This document shows, piece after piece, positions 37,111-45,873 of a DNA stretch of 64,000 bases. The stretch is taken from NCBI RefSeq assembly GCF_001545075.1, contig NZ_FCOB02000020.1:1-64000 (forward strand). Direction: 5' to 3'. The notes below the pieces were generated by a model that ran no database searches, had not been told where the DNA came from, and saw only the letters and a program-made list of their open reading frames with translations. Made by a program: the position numbers and the translations under genes. The DNA is from Caballeronia ptereochthonis. GTDB lineage: Bacteria; Pseudomonadota; Gammaproteobacteria; Burkholderiales; Burkholderiaceae. The first letter of the stretch is position 1. Every line of letters starts with the position of its first letter.

Positions 37111-38490
37111 ATGGATTCGCAACAGACCGTCAGCCCGCAAGCCCGACCTACGCGCGCTTCTCCTCCGGCGGCTCGAACACGTGCACTTCTGCTTCGCGCC
37201 GCGCTCATTGTCTTCATCTTGCTGCCCACCGTGGATCTAGCCATTTTTGGCGTCCGGCGCTTGTGGCTCCATCTGGATTACGCATCCATGCTCGGCTACA
37301 TAGCGATCTGGGTTCGTTCGATACTGTGGCACCCTATAGCGCTCGATGACTCCTGGGCTCCCATGCGTGCCGCGCTCGTGTGGCTGAACACGCATTCCGG
37401 CGACAACCTCTACCATCAACTCTTCTTCATCGAGCACATCAAGTTCCAGTATCCCCCGAGCAGCTTGCTGCCTCTGCGGATCCTGAACGACTTCTCCCTC
37501 GACGCCACCGATGCAGCGTTGAATCGCATCAATGCATGGGTGATCTTGCTCAACTCGGTGACGTGCGGGGCCCTCGCATTCGTGCTGGCGACGCGCTCGG
37601 AGATCAATGATCGATTCCGTTGGCATTGGGCGATCTTTGCGGCATTGGCGACGCTGTCATACTTTCCGTTGCAGAAGGCGTTCTCGCTGGGCCAGGTGCA
37701 GGTCTGGAACAACGCCTTGTTCGCGCTCGCCGCGCTCGCCTGGACTCTCAATCGACGGTTGCTGACGGGTTGCCTCATCGGGCTGATATGCCTGCTCAAG
37801 CCTCAGTTCGTGCTCTTCATTCTGTGGGGCCTGTTACGACGCGAATGGCGCTTTTGCGCCGGCTGGGTCGTTGTCGTGGCGCTCGGGAGCGCGGCTTCGC
37901 TGATCGTCTTCGGCCTCGATAACCATCTCGGCTACTTCACGGTTCTACAGGCGTTGTCGCGCACAGGCGAGGCGTTCATCGCCAATCAGTCGGTCAATGG
38001 CTTCTTGAACAGGCTGCTCGGCACGGATGCGACGCCCGAAATCTGGAAAGAGCATGGGTTCCCCGTGTATAGCACGGTTGTGTACCTAGGGACGTTATTG
38101 ACGTCGGGAATCATGATCGCGGCCGCACTGCTCGTGCCGTTGCGCACGCGTTCACGGTCCGGGCTATTCGATTTCCTGTGCGGCGCGTTGACGTTCACCA
38201 TTGCGTCGCCCATTGCGTGGGATCATCACTTCGGCATCATGCCCGCCGTCTATCTGGCGCTGATGCTGAGCCTGTCGAACTGTGCGCCATCGAAGGCACG
38301 CTCCATCGCGTTCGCCGTGCTGATCGCGTCATACTTCGTCACTGACTTCTGGCTCCGCGGATCGTGGATGCTGTGCGGTGTTCTGGCGACGCTGGGGCTC
38401 GTCCATTGGTCGATGTCGGGTGCAACGGTTCGCGAATCCGGAGGCCTTGCACAGGTCGGTTATCGGCCTGCTTCGGGTCCGCTTGTGTGA
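37111..38490 (+). CDS. GT87-like (DUF2029) membrane glycosyltransferase
   Basis: 459-residue polytopic protein with about nine membrane segments, resembling GT87/DUF2029 polyprenyl-phosphate-sugar-dependent glycosyltransferases. Typical segments are HIKFQYPPSSLLPL, FSLGQVQVWNNALFALA, and LLKPQFVLFILWGL. GGAG lies about 8 bases upstream of the ATG at 37111 (ACGGAGAAAGCGTC). It would use lipid-linked donors of the type made by the divergent HAD-UbiA cluster. Specificity is not readable. Confidence 0.82.
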   Translation: MDSQQTVSPQARPTRASPPAARTRALLLRAALIVFILLPTVDLAIFGVRRLWLHLDYASMLGYIAIWVRSILWHPIALDDSWAPMRAALVWLNTHSGDNLYHQLFFIEHIKFQYPPSSLLPLRILNDFSLDATDAALNRINAWVILLNSVTCGALAFVLATRSEINDRFRWHWAIFAALATLSYFPLQKAFSLGQVQVWNNALFALAALAWTLNRRLLTGCLIGLICLLKPQFVLFILWGLLRREWRFCAGWVVVVALGSAASLIVFGLDNHLGYFTVLQALSRTGEAFIANQSVNGFLNRLLGTDATPEIWKEHGFPVYSTVVYLGTLLTSGIMIAAALLVPLRTRSRSGLFDFLCGALTFTIASPIAWDHHFGIMPAVYLALMLSLSNCAPSKARSIAFAVLIASYFVTDFWLRGSWMLCGVLATLGLVHWSMSGATVRESGGLAQVGYRPASGPLV

Positions 38491-38659
38491 AGCCCGGCGG
38501 CTTTCCCGTGGCAGAGAGCGAAGCGGCGTTCCACGCGACAGAAACGTCCCGCGCAACCTTACCGCCGCGCTACTGGGACTGCCTACGCGTCACAGACCAG
38601 AATCGCGCGGCAGCCCGGTCGTCTCGCGCCGCCCGACCCGCCTTGACGCCTTGAGAAAA

Positions 38660-38686
38660 CGGGCCTGGCGCCTCGCGCCATGCCCG
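38660..38686. terminator. terminator-like hairpin between GT87 and BON genes
   Basis: CGGGCCTGGCGC and GCGCCATGCCCG form a 12-bp stem with one mismatch and a CTC loop, placed between the convergent GT87 and BON genes. Confidence 0.55.
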
Positions 38687-38699
38687 CTTCGCATTCCCT

Positions 38700-39056
38700 C
38701 TACTGTCCCACCGGCCGCACCGTCAACGCGTTCCTGACCGATGTCACGCCCGCCACGCCTTGAGCGATCCGCGTGGCCTTGTCGACCTGCGTCTCGTCCG
38801 GCACCGTGCCCGCGAGCGTCACGGCGCCGCTCGCGGCGCGCACGGTAATGTTTCCGATGCTCACGTCCTTGGCATGAGCGAGGGCGCGCCGCACGTCTCT
38901 GGACAGCTTCCGGTTTGCGGCCTTGCTGCTCTGAACCGGTTTCGCCGCCGATGCCGCCGCCGCGCCCGAATCGCTCGCTGTTTGCGCGAGCGCGCCGGTC
39001 GACACGGTCAGAACCGCCATGCCGAAGAGAGTCACGACTGCTTTCTTGATCTGCAT
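38700..39056 (-). CDS. periplasmic BON-domain protein
   Basis: 118-residue secreted protein with signal peptide MQIKKAVVTLFGMAVLTVSTGALAQ. An Ala/Ser-rich linker leads to one BON domain (residues about 50-115: LSRDVRRAL, SIGNITVRAASGAVTLAGTV, VRNALTVRP), resembling OsmY-type lipid-binding domains. OsmY-like proteins protect the envelope under osmotic stress. TGGAGA precedes the start. It is a single gene, convergent with the GT87. Confidence 0.9.
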   Translation of the reverse strand: MQIKKAVVTLFGMAVLTVSTGALAQTASDSGAAAASAAKPVQSSKAANRKLSRDVRRALAHAKDVSIGNITVRAASGAVTLAGTVPDETQVDKATRIAQGVAGVTSVRNALTVRPVGQ

Positions 39057-39122
39057 CTGAGTGTCTCCATTCCTGTCGTCGTTAAAGCCAAGAGGTCCAA
39101 AACCAACTGCGGTGGGAAAGCG

Positions 39123-39776
39123 TCACGGCGCGGTGCTGAGCGCACTCCAGACCACACGCGTCGCGCGACGGAACGCCGCGAGATTCGGCGTGTTCTGTCC
39201 GGCACGTCGCAGGAACACGATGAGCCCTTGCCAGTGCGAGTAGATCAGCGCGCCGCGGATATGACACTCGCTCTCGCCGAGCTTCGGGTTCATCTGCGCG
39301 ACGATGCCGCTGAAGAGTGACTGAAACTCGCCGCTCACGGCGACCATCATGTCGCGCACGGTTTCGTGATGCTCCGCGAGGCACCAGACCTCCAGCGCGA
39401 ACGGGCTCACGACATTGTCCGGTCCGGTGAGGACATCGAAGGTTTCGTCGAGCAATGCCTCGAGTCGGGCCTCGGGAGCTCTCGACCCGTCCTCGGCAAT
39501 CTGCCTGAAGCGGCTCAGATAACGCTTGGCCAGTTCTTCGATGGTCGCCTGCAAGAGCGAGTCGCGGCTGCCGAAATAGTGTTGCAGCGTCGCGAGGCGC
39601 ACGTCGGCGGCCGCAGCCACCCGCCGCTGCGTGAAGCCAGAATTGCCTTCGGTGGCGAATACGCGGATGGCTGCTTCGAGAATTTCGGGCACGCGCGTCT
39701 CGCGTCTTCCGCGCTGCGCGCCCTTTGCGTCCTTCTCGACTGCATCGTTCAGTGCGATGGTCAGGGATTTCATCAT
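39123..39776 (-). CDS. TetR-family transcriptional regulator
   Basis: 217-residue TetR regulator. The helix-turn-helix spans GNSGFTQRRVAAAADVRLATLQHYFGSRDSLL (residues about 45-75). The effector domain is unassigned. The start is ATG 39776 or 39773; operator O1 ends only 5 bases upstream and there is no clear ribosome site, so the transcript may be leaderless. A perfect TATAAT lies on the minus strand at 39828-39833. It diverges from two small proteins across four operators. Confidence 0.9.
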   Translation of the reverse strand: MMKSLTIALNDAVEKDAKGAQRGRRETRVPEILEAAIRVFATEGNSGFTQRRVAAAADVRLATLQHYFGSRDSLLQATIEELAKRYLSRFRQIAEDGSRAPEARLEALLDETFDVLTGPDNVVSPFALEVWCLAEHHETVRDMMVAVSGEFQSLFSGIVAQMNPKLGESECHIRGALIYSHWQGLIVFLRRAGQNTPNLAAFRRATRVVWSALSTAP

Positions 39777-39780
39777 ATTA

Positions 39781-39792
39781 GGTCATGTGACC
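39781..39792. promoter_or_regulatory. TetR operator O1
   Basis: GGTCATGTGACC, first of four GGTC-N4-GACC inverted repeats in this intergenic region; lies immediately before the tetR start codon, suggesting autorepression. Confidence 0.65.
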
Positions 39793-39814
39793 GATAGAAA
39801 GTGAATGCAGGTTC

Positions 39815-39826
39815 GGTCTTCTGACC
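39815..39826. promoter_or_regulatory. TetR operator O2
   Basis: GGTCTTCTGACC, a second GGTC-N4-GACC element, one base downstream (minus strand) of the tetR -10 TATAAT at 39828-39833. Confidence 0.65.
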
Positions 39827-39929
39827 AATTATACGCACCTTTTGAATCAGTCTATCCCGCACTGCTGGGAGCGGAAAATTTAGGGATTTCATGTAGGTGA
39901 AAAGCCTGATCTTCCGAGCCTTGATTATT

Positions 39930-39941
39930 GGTCAGCTGACC
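39930..39941. promoter_or_regulatory. TetR operator O3
   Basis: GGTCAGCTGACC, a perfect palindrome within TGGTCAGCTGACCA at 39929-39942. It lies inside the spacer of a plus-strand promoter (TTGATT 39921-39926, 17 bp, TATTGT 39944-39949). Confidence 0.75.
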
Positions 39942-39951
39942 ATTATTGTTT

Positions 39952-39963
39952 GGTCAACGGACC
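39952..39963. promoter_or_regulatory. TetR operator O4
   Basis: GGTCAACGGACC, 22 bases from O3 (start to start) and directly after the -10 of the plus-strand promoter for the small gene at 39994. Confidence 0.65.
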
Positions 39964-39993
39964 AATTAACGAGCGTGGTCGGAGGGGCGGGAA

Positions 39994-40233
39994 ATGAACC
40001 ATCGTACGGATTCCCTGCACGGGATCGTCGACAAATGGCTCGGGCCGGCAGCGGCGATGCCCGCGAAGATCGTGCGTGAACGGGCAGGCGAGCGGCGCTG
40101 CGTGAGGATCGAAGTGATGCGCGCCGCGGACATCCTGTCGATGCGCTTTTTTCGGCATGGCGACGGTTCATGGATGGTGTTTCCGCCCGAACGCCGTCGT
40201 CCGTGCATGGGCGAGCGCGCGTCACACGCCTGA
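39994..40233 (+). CDS. small protein of unknown function under TetR control
   Basis: 79-residue basic protein starting MNHRTDSLHGIVDKWLGP. The GGAGGGG ribosome site before the ATG is strong. It has no signal peptide. The C-terminal part (MRFFRHGDGSWMVFPP) looks like a compact beta-rich module. I do not recognise a family. It is the first gene after the four-operator promoter facing tetR, so it is the prime target of that regulator. Confidence 0.6.
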   Translation: MNHRTDSLHGIVDKWLGPAAAMPAKIVRERAGERRCVRIEVMRAADILSMRFFRHGDGSWMVFPPERRRPCMGERASHA

Positions 40234-40269
40234 CTCTCGGAACAGGAACGGAACGAAGCGGAGGCACGG

Positions 40270-40458
40270 ATGGACCTCGACATGCATGCCGTGAAACTCA
40301 GACGCTGGATCGATCGGGCGATGGTTCCCGCGTTACGTGGCGCGAGGGACTGGCTGCTCTATATCTGCGCCGCCAGCCAGATGGCGGACCTGACCGGCAT
40401 GCCGGTCGATGGGAAGACGGTCGACCGTTATCTCGGCCGCGAGCGCAAACGCTACTAA
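40270..40458 (+). CDS. second small protein of unknown function
   Basis: 62-residue protein (MDLDMHAVKLRRWIDRAMVPALRG) with a mixed basic, helical character and a central hydrophobic stretch DWLLYICAAS. GGAGG lies before the ATG at 40270, 36 bases after the previous stop, so both are probably one TetR-controlled unit. No family recognised. Confidence 0.55.
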   Translation: MDLDMHAVKLRRWIDRAMVPALRGARDWLLYICAASQMADLTGMPVDGKTVDRYLGRERKRY

Positions 40459-40491
40459 CCGTCTGTCCATGCCAAAACCGCCCGTCAGTTC

Positions 40492-40520
40492 TTGACACTG
40501 ACCGGACAGCGATGCAGTAT
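40492..40520 (+). promoter_or_regulatory. promoter of the P450/CoA-transferase operon
   Basis: Perfect -35 TTGACA (40492-40497), 17-base spacer, weak -10 CAGTAT (40515-40520). It lies 119 bases before the CoA-transferase start, with operator A just downstream at 40535. Confidence 0.55.
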
Positions 40521-40534
40521 CGCAGCCATGAAGA

Positions 40535-40552
40535 TCAAAGGTTCATCCAATG
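40535..40552 (-). promoter_or_regulatory. GntR operator A
   Basis: TCAAAGGTTCATCCAATG; on the minus strand CATTGGATGAACCTTTGA. It matches operators B, C and D across 20 kb, with invariant GG and CC around ATGAA, and lies at about +8 of the promoter at 40492. Probably bound by the GntR protein at 56692. Confidence 0.75.
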
Positions 40553-40638
40553 ACTTTTTCAATGAGCGGCATGAATAATCATTCGGCCGGCGACGAACGC
40601 GCACGCGTCGCGGCACGCGCAAAACAGGAGGAGCAACG

Positions 40639-41838
40639 ATGAAGAGCGCACTTGAGGGTCTCAAGGTCCTCGATTTCACGCAGATGATGAACGGCCCGTT
40701 CGGCACCATGCTGCTGGGCGATTTCGGCGCGGACGTCATCAAGGTCGAGCCGCCGCAGGGCGACACGATGCGTCTGACCGGCGAGACCTTCCTCGGCGAC
40801 GATGCGGTGTACTTCCTCACCCTGAACCGCAACAAGCGCAGCATCGTGATCGACCTGACGACCGGGCAGGGCCAGCGTCTCGCACAGAAGATGGCCGAGC
40901 AGGTGGATATCGTCGTCGAGAACTTCCGGCCCGGTGTGGCCGAAAAGCTGGGCATCAGCTACGAGAAACTCTCGGCGGCCAATCCGCGCCTGATCTATTG
41001 CTCGACCTCCGCGTTCGGCCGCACCGGCCCGGACAGCATCCGGCCGGGCATGGACCCGGTCGTGCAGGCGATGTCCGGCATCATGCAGCTCACCGGTGAC
41101 GCGCAAACCGGCCCGCTCAAGACGGGCATGCCGTATGCGGACCTCATCACGCCGCTGCTCTCGACCATCGGCGTGCTGGCCGCCGTCGAGGCGCGCAACA
41201 AGACCGGGCGCGGCCAGCGCATCGATCTCTCGATGATCGACGCGACCATCTTCAGCATGATTCCGCGCGACGCCTATTACTTCGCGACGGGCGAAACGCC
41301 GGGACGCATCGGCAACGCGCACTGGCAGATCGTGCCGTACAACACCTATGCGACGTCCGACGGCCGTCACATCATGGTGATCGCCCACACCGACAAGTTC
41401 TGGCGCGTGCTCGCCGACGCGGTGGGCGCGCACGAACTGCTCGCCGACGAGCGTCTCGCCACGAAGGAAGGGCGCCTCGCGCATCGCGATGTCGTCGATG
41501 CCGGGCTTGCGGCCGCGTTTGCGAAGATGCCGCTCGCGCACTGGAACGAGACGTTGCTCGAGGCGCACGCCATGTTTTCGCCGGTGCTCAACTTCGAGGA
41601 AGTCTTCGAGGATCCGCGCGTGCAGCGGGACCTCGTCGCGGAACTGGATCATCCGACGGCCGGACGCTTCAAGGTGGTCACGAACCCGATCCGTCTCTCC
41701 GACACGCCGACGGCCATCCGCCGTCCGCCGCCGACGGTCGGCCAGCACACGGAAGAGATATTGCGCGAGTTCGGCATCGAGCCGGACGAGCTCGTGCGCG
41801 CGCCGGACGACTGCGCCGCATCGGCGGGAGCGCAGTGA
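40639..41838 (+). CDS. class III CoA-transferase (CaiB/BaiF), first copy
   Basis: 399-residue family III CoA-transferase. Signatures GDFGADVIKVEPPQGD, LNRNKRSIVIDL and the catalytic Asp168 in MPYADLITPLL (equivalent to Asp169 of formyl-CoA transferase) are intact. It is the first gene of a long operon. Its stop TGA overlaps the next gene's ATG by one base (TGATG), so the two CoA-transferases are translationally coupled and may form a heteromer. Acceptor identity unknown. Confidence 0.92.
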   Translation: MKSALEGLKVLDFTQMMNGPFGTMLLGDFGADVIKVEPPQGDTMRLTGETFLGDDAVYFLTLNRNKRSIVIDLTTGQGQRLAQKMAEQVDIVVENFRPGVAEKLGISYEKLSAANPRLIYCSTSAFGRTGPDSIRPGMDPVVQAMSGIMQLTGDAQTGPLKTGMPYADLITPLLSTIGVLAAVEARNKTGRGQRIDLSMIDATIFSMIPRDAYYFATGETPGRIGNAHWQIVPYNTYATSDGRHIMVIAHTDKFWRVLADAVGAHELLADERLATKEGRLAHRDVVDAGLAAAFAKMPLAHWNETLLEAHAMFSPVLNFEEVFEDPRVQRDLVAELDHPTAGRFKVVTNPIRLSDTPTAIRRPPPTVGQHTEEILREFGIEPDELVRAPDDCAASAGAQ

Positions 41839-43097
41839 TGAGCGAGACAACGGACGCCACGATGCACTCGACCGGAAGCGGGCTGCCGCCGCTCATGAAG
41901 CACGAGCCGCCGCTGAAGGGTGTGCGCGTGCTCGATCTGTCGCGCGTGCTCGCCGCGCCGTTCTGCGCGATGATGCTCGCCGATCTGGGCGCTGAAGTGA
42001 TCAAGGTGGAGCATCCGAAGGGCGGCGACCAGACGCGCCACTGGGGCACCGCCATTCAGGGCGGCGAGCGGACGTACTACCTGGCGATCAACCGCAACAA
42101 GCAATCGGTCGCGATCGATTTCTCGAAGCCGGAAGGCGTCGCGCTCGTGAAGGCGCTCGCAAGGCAAAGCGACATCCTCGTCGAGAACTATCTGCTCGGC
42201 ACCCTCGAACGTTACGGACTCGGCTACGAAGCGCTCAAGGCGGAGAATCCGAAGCTGATCTACTGCTCCGTGAGCGGCTACGGCCGCACCGGACCGAGCG
42301 CGGCGCGCCCCGGCTACGACTCGGTCATTCAGGCCGAGAGCGGCCTCATGTCCATCACGGGCGAGCCGGACGGCGAGGCATCGAAAGCGGGCGTGCCGAT
42401 CTGCGACATCACTGCCGGCATGTACGCGACGCAGGCGATTCTCGCGGCTTTCGTGCGGCGCCTGCGCAACGGGCACGGCGAAGCGATCGACATCGCGCTC
42501 TTCGACTGCACGCTCGCGAATCACGTATCGGTGGCCGCCAACGCGCTCCTGCTGAACAAGGCCCCCGGCCGCTACGGCAACAGTCACGCGGACATCATTC
42601 CGCAAGGCCTTTATCACGCGGCCGACGGGCCGCTCATGTTTCACGTCGGCAGCGACCAGCAGTTCGCGCGCTTCTGCGCCGACGTGCTCGGGCTCCCCGG
42701 ACTGGCGCAGGACCCGCGCTTTCTCGACAACGACGGCCGCCGCGCCAATCGCGATGCGCTCGACGAGATCATGTCCGCGCGCTTCCTGACGCGCTCGCGC
42801 CGCGAATGGCTGCCGCTGTTTCGCGCGGCGGGCGTGCCGGCCGGACTCGTGCAGAACGTGCTCGAGGCGCTCACGTCCGATGAGGCGCGCGCGCGCGAAA
42901 TGGTGTGCGAGATCGACCATCCGACCGCGGGCCGCATCAACCTGGTGAATTCGCCGCTGAAGCTCAAGGAAAGCTCGCTCGCGCAGCCCAAGGCGCCGCC
43001 GCTGCTCGGCGAGCACACCGACCGCGTGCTCGGCGAGCGGCTCGGACTCGAGTCGAGCGCCATCGAGCGTCTGCGCGCCGCGCATATCGTCTACTGA
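41838..43097 (+). CDS. class III CoA-transferase (CaiB/BaiF), second copy
   Basis: 419-residue paralogue with ADLGAEVIKVEHPKGGDQTRHWG, AINRNKQSVAIDF and catalytic Asp190 in VPICDITAG. Paired family III genes in one operon often make a heteromeric transferase, as in benzylsuccinate CoA-transferase, although each may also act alone. The ATG at 41838 overlaps the upstream stop by one base. Together they would activate the acid made by the oxidative steps of this operon. Confidence 0.92.
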   Translation: MSETTDATMHSTGSGLPPLMKHEPPLKGVRVLDLSRVLAAPFCAMMLADLGAEVIKVEHPKGGDQTRHWGTAIQGGERTYYLAINRNKQSVAIDFSKPEGVALVKALARQSDILVENYLLGTLERYGLGYEALKAENPKLIYCSVSGYGRTGPSAARPGYDSVIQAESGLMSITGEPDGEASKAGVPICDITAGMYATQAILAAFVRRLRNGHGEAIDIALFDCTLANHVSVAANALLLNKAPGRYGNSHADIIPQGLYHAADGPLMFHVGSDQQFARFCADVLGLPGLAQDPRFLDNDGRRANRDALDEIMSARFLTRSRREWLPLFRAAGVPAGLVQNVLEALTSDEARAREMVCEIDHPTAGRINLVNSPLKLKESSLAQPKAPPLLGEHTDRVLGERLGLESSAIERLRAAHIVY

Positions 43098-43117
43098 AGA
43101 ACGAAGGAGACCCCGCC

Positions 43118-44329
43118 ATGCAAGATCCAACCGCCGCACCCGCGTTTCCGATGCGCCGGTGCCCGTTCGCACCGCCGCCGGAATACGACGAAATCCGCAA
43201 GCAGGCAGGACTGTCCCGGGTCACGATGCCCGACGGCACGAAAGCGTGGATCGCGACGCGTTATGAAGACGTGCGCGCGATTCTCGGCGACAACCGCTTT
43301 TCCACGGTGCCCTCGACGCCGGGTTATCCGTTCATCGCGCCGGCGCGTGCGTCGCTGCTGATGAACGAGCATCCGCCGACCATCATCCGCATGGACCCGC
43401 CGGATCACACGCGCTATCGCCGCATGCTGACCAAGGAGTTCATGGTGCATCACGTCGAAGCGATGCGCCCCGAACTGCAGAACACCGTCGACGTGCTGCT
43501 CGACGAGCTCGAGGCGAAGGGCTCGCCCGCCGACCTGTTCGAGGACTTCGCGCTCGCGGTGCCGACCACGGTCATCTCGCGCATCCTCGGCGTTCCCTAC
43601 GAAGACCGCGCGTTCTTTCAGGAGCGCAGCAAGGCCAAGCTCGATCTGACCGCGGACCCGGAAGTGCCGGTGCGCGCAGGCGCCGAGATGCGCGACTACC
43701 TCGACAGGCTCATCACCGAAAAGATGCAGGACCCGGGCAACCGCAGCGATCTGATCAGCCGCCTGGTGACGAGCCAGGTCGTGCCCGGCCACATGACGCG
43801 CGAGGAAGCGCTCGCGACCATCGAGCTGCTGCTCATGGGCGGACACGAGACCACGGCGAACATGATCGCGCTCGGCACGCTCTCGCTGCTGCTCAACCCG
43901 GCGCAGAAGGACGCGCTCGTCGCCGATCCATCGCTCGTGCGCAACACGGTCGAGGAGATGCTGCGCTTTCACACCATCGTGCATTACAACGGGCCGCGCG
44001 TCGCGCTCGAGGATGTCACCGTGGCCGGCACGCAGATCAAAAAGGGCGAGGGCGTGCTCGCGCTCATCAGCGCGGCGAATCGCGATCCGAAGATGTTTCC
44101 CCAGCCCGACGAGTTCGACATTCATCGCGATGCGCTCCATCACGTCGCGTTCAGCTACGGCGTGCATCAGTGCCTCGGCCAGCCGCTCGCGCGCGCCGAA
44201 CTGCAGATCGTCTTCACGACGCTCTTCCAGCGCCTGCCGAAGCTGCGGCTCGCGGTGTCGCCCGAGGAGATCAGCTTCCGCCATGACGCGTTCGTGTACG
44301 GCGTGGACGCGCTGCCGGTCGAGTGGTGA
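43118..44329 (+). CDS. cytochrome P450 monooxygenase
   Basis: 403-residue soluble bacterial P450. Haem ligand Cys352 in FSYGVHQCLGQPLARAEL; I-helix acid/Thr motif LLLMGGHETTAN near residue 240-250; ExxR in EEMLR. The ATG at 43118 has GAAGGAGA upstream; the longer frame to 42905 runs within the CoA-transferase. Electrons would come from the ferredoxin and reductase directly downstream (class I system). It presumably hydroxylates the substrate whose alcohol is then oxidised by the GMC and aldehyde dehydrogenases. Confidence 0.95.
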   Translation: MQDPTAAPAFPMRRCPFAPPPEYDEIRKQAGLSRVTMPDGTKAWIATRYEDVRAILGDNRFSTVPSTPGYPFIAPARASLLMNEHPPTIIRMDPPDHTRYRRMLTKEFMVHHVEAMRPELQNTVDVLLDELEAKGSPADLFEDFALAVPTTVISRILGVPYEDRAFFQERSKAKLDLTADPEVPVRAGAEMRDYLDRLITEKMQDPGNRSDLISRLVTSQVVPGHMTREEALATIELLLMGGHETTANMIALGTLSLLLNPAQKDALVADPSLVRNTVEEMLRFHTIVHYNGPRVALEDVTVAGTQIKKGEGVLALISAANRDPKMFPQPDEFDIHRDALHHVAFSYGVHQCLGQPLARAELQIVFTTLFQRLPKLRLAVSPEEISFRHDAFVYGVDALPVEW

Positions 44330-44373
44330 ACCGGCGTTCGCAAACAGTCAGCAGAAACAGCAAGGAGACGGAC

Positions 44374-44571
44374 ATGAGAATCAAAGTCGACGCAACCAAG
44401 TGCATCGGCGCGGGCCTGTGCGTGGTCGCAGCGCCGCAGGTGTTCAGCCAGAACGAGGACGACGGTCTCGTCGTCGTGCTGCAGGAAAATCCGCCGCCCG
44501 AGCTGCACGCCTCGGTTCGCGAGGCGGCGCGCCTGTGCCCCGCGCTCGTCATCACGTACGAGGAAGAATGA
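44374..44571 (+). CDS. [3Fe-4S]-type ferredoxin
   Basis: 65-residue ferredoxin starting MRIKVDATKCIGAGLC with AAGGAGA upstream. The Cys pattern is C-x5-C followed by a final C-P in LCPALVI, lacking the central ligand of a [4Fe-4S] ferredoxin, hence a [3Fe-4S] type. Such ferredoxins serve actinobacterial and proteobacterial P450s. It sits between the P450 and its reductase. Confidence 0.9.
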   Translation: MRIKVDATKCIGAGLCVVAAPQVFSQNEDDGLVVVLQENPPPELHASVREAARLCPALVITYEEE

Positions 44572-44610
44572 AGTCAGCCTTATTTGGATGCGTTCGATCG
44601 GGGTCGTGAG

Positions 44611-45855
44611 ATGACGGAAAGAGGCGTGGTGATCATCGGTGCGGGGCAGGCGGGCTATCAGCTCGCGGCCTCGCTGCGCGAAGCGGGATATACGCGGCGC
44701 GTCGTCCTGATAGGCGAGGAGCCGGATCTGCCGTATCAGCGTCCGCCGCTTTCGAAGGCGTTTCAGAGCGGCGCTTGCGAAGCGGAGCATCTGACGTTTC
44801 AGCCAGAGGCGTTCTATGCGAAGGCCGCCATCGAGCTGATGCCGGGCGTGCGCGTGCAGCGCGTCGAGCGCGAAGCGCGATGCATCTTCACCGCGGATGG
44901 CCGGCGCATCGATTACGACAAGCTCGTCTTCGCCACCGGCGCGCGCAACCGCACGCTCACGGGCACTCCGGACGCAAGCGGGATATTCGACCTGCGCACG
45001 CTGCACGACGCCCGTGCGCTGCGCGCGGCGCTCGGCAGGGCGCGCGGGGTCGTCATCATCGGCGCGGGCTTTCTCGGGCTCGAGTTCGCCGCCGTCGCCG
45101 CTGCGCAAAGCGTGCCGGTGCAGGTGATCGAAGCCGGCCCGGCCCCGATGAGCCGCGTGGTGAGCGCGCCCGTCGCGCAGGCGTTCCGGGCGCACCACGA
45201 GGCGCTCGGCACGCGCTTCATCTTCGATGCGAGCGTGCGCGCGATCCACGCGCAGGACGGGCGCGTGAGCGGCGTCGAACTGGCGGACGGGAAGCATATC
45301 GTGGCGGACCTCGTCCTGATCAGCATCGGCGTGGTGCCGAACGTGGAGCTGGCGCGGGAGGCGGGGCTTCCGACCGCGAACGGCATCGTCGTCGACGACG
45401 CGCTCGCGACCGGCGATCCACACGTCTTCGCGCTGGGCGACTGCGCGTCGTTCCCGTCACGCTTCGCGGACGGACACTGCCGGATCGAATCGGTGCAGAA
45501 CGCGGTCGACCAGGCGCGCTTTCTCGCCGCACGCCTCGCGGGACGCGACGCGGACCCGCTGCGCACGTTCGACGCCGTGCCGTGGTTCTGGAGCGATCAG
45601 GGCGGCGCGAAGCTGCAGATCGCGGGCCTCGGCATGCTGCGCGCCGACGAGATCGTGCTGCGCGGCGACCGCCCCGGCATGAAGTTCTCCGCCTACGGAT
45701 TCGCGCGCGGCCGCCTGATCGCGGTGGAGTCCGTCAACCGGCCGGTCGATCACGTCGCGGCGCGCCGTCTCATTGCGGCGGGCGCGCCCGTCACGCCGGA
45801 ACACGTCGGCGATGCCGCCCTCGATCTGCGCACGCTGCTCGAACCGGTCACCTGA
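44611..45855 (+). CDS. FAD-dependent ferredoxin reductase
   Basis: 414-residue NAD(P)H-dependent ferredoxin reductase of the ThcD/rubredoxin-reductase family. FAD-binding VVIIGAGQAGYQLAASLREAG, the NAD(P)-binding second Rossmann VVIIGAGFLGLEFAAVAA, and the FAD motif HVFALGDCAS are in order. ATG 44611 is chosen; a TTG at 44584 is the alternative. It would pass electrons from NAD(P)H via the ferredoxin to the P450. Confidence 0.93.
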   Translation: MTERGVVIIGAGQAGYQLAASLREAGYTRRVVLIGEEPDLPYQRPPLSKAFQSGACEAEHLTFQPEAFYAKAAIELMPGVRVQRVEREARCIFTADGRRIDYDKLVFATGARNRTLTGTPDASGIFDLRTLHDARALRAALGRARGVVIIGAGFLGLEFAAVAAAQSVPVQVIEAGPAPMSRVVSAPVAQAFRAHHEALGTRFIFDASVRAIHAQDGRVSGVELADGKHIVADLVLISIGVVPNVELAREAGLPTANGIVVDDALATGDPHVFALGDCASFPSRFADGHCRIESVQNAVDQARFLAARLAGRDADPLRTFDAVPWFWSDQGGAKLQIAGLGMLRADEIVLRGDRPGMKFSAYGFARGRLIAVESVNRPVDHVAARRLIAAGAPVTPEHVGDAALDLRTLLEPVT

Positions 45856-45873
45856 ACACGAGGAATCCACTTT

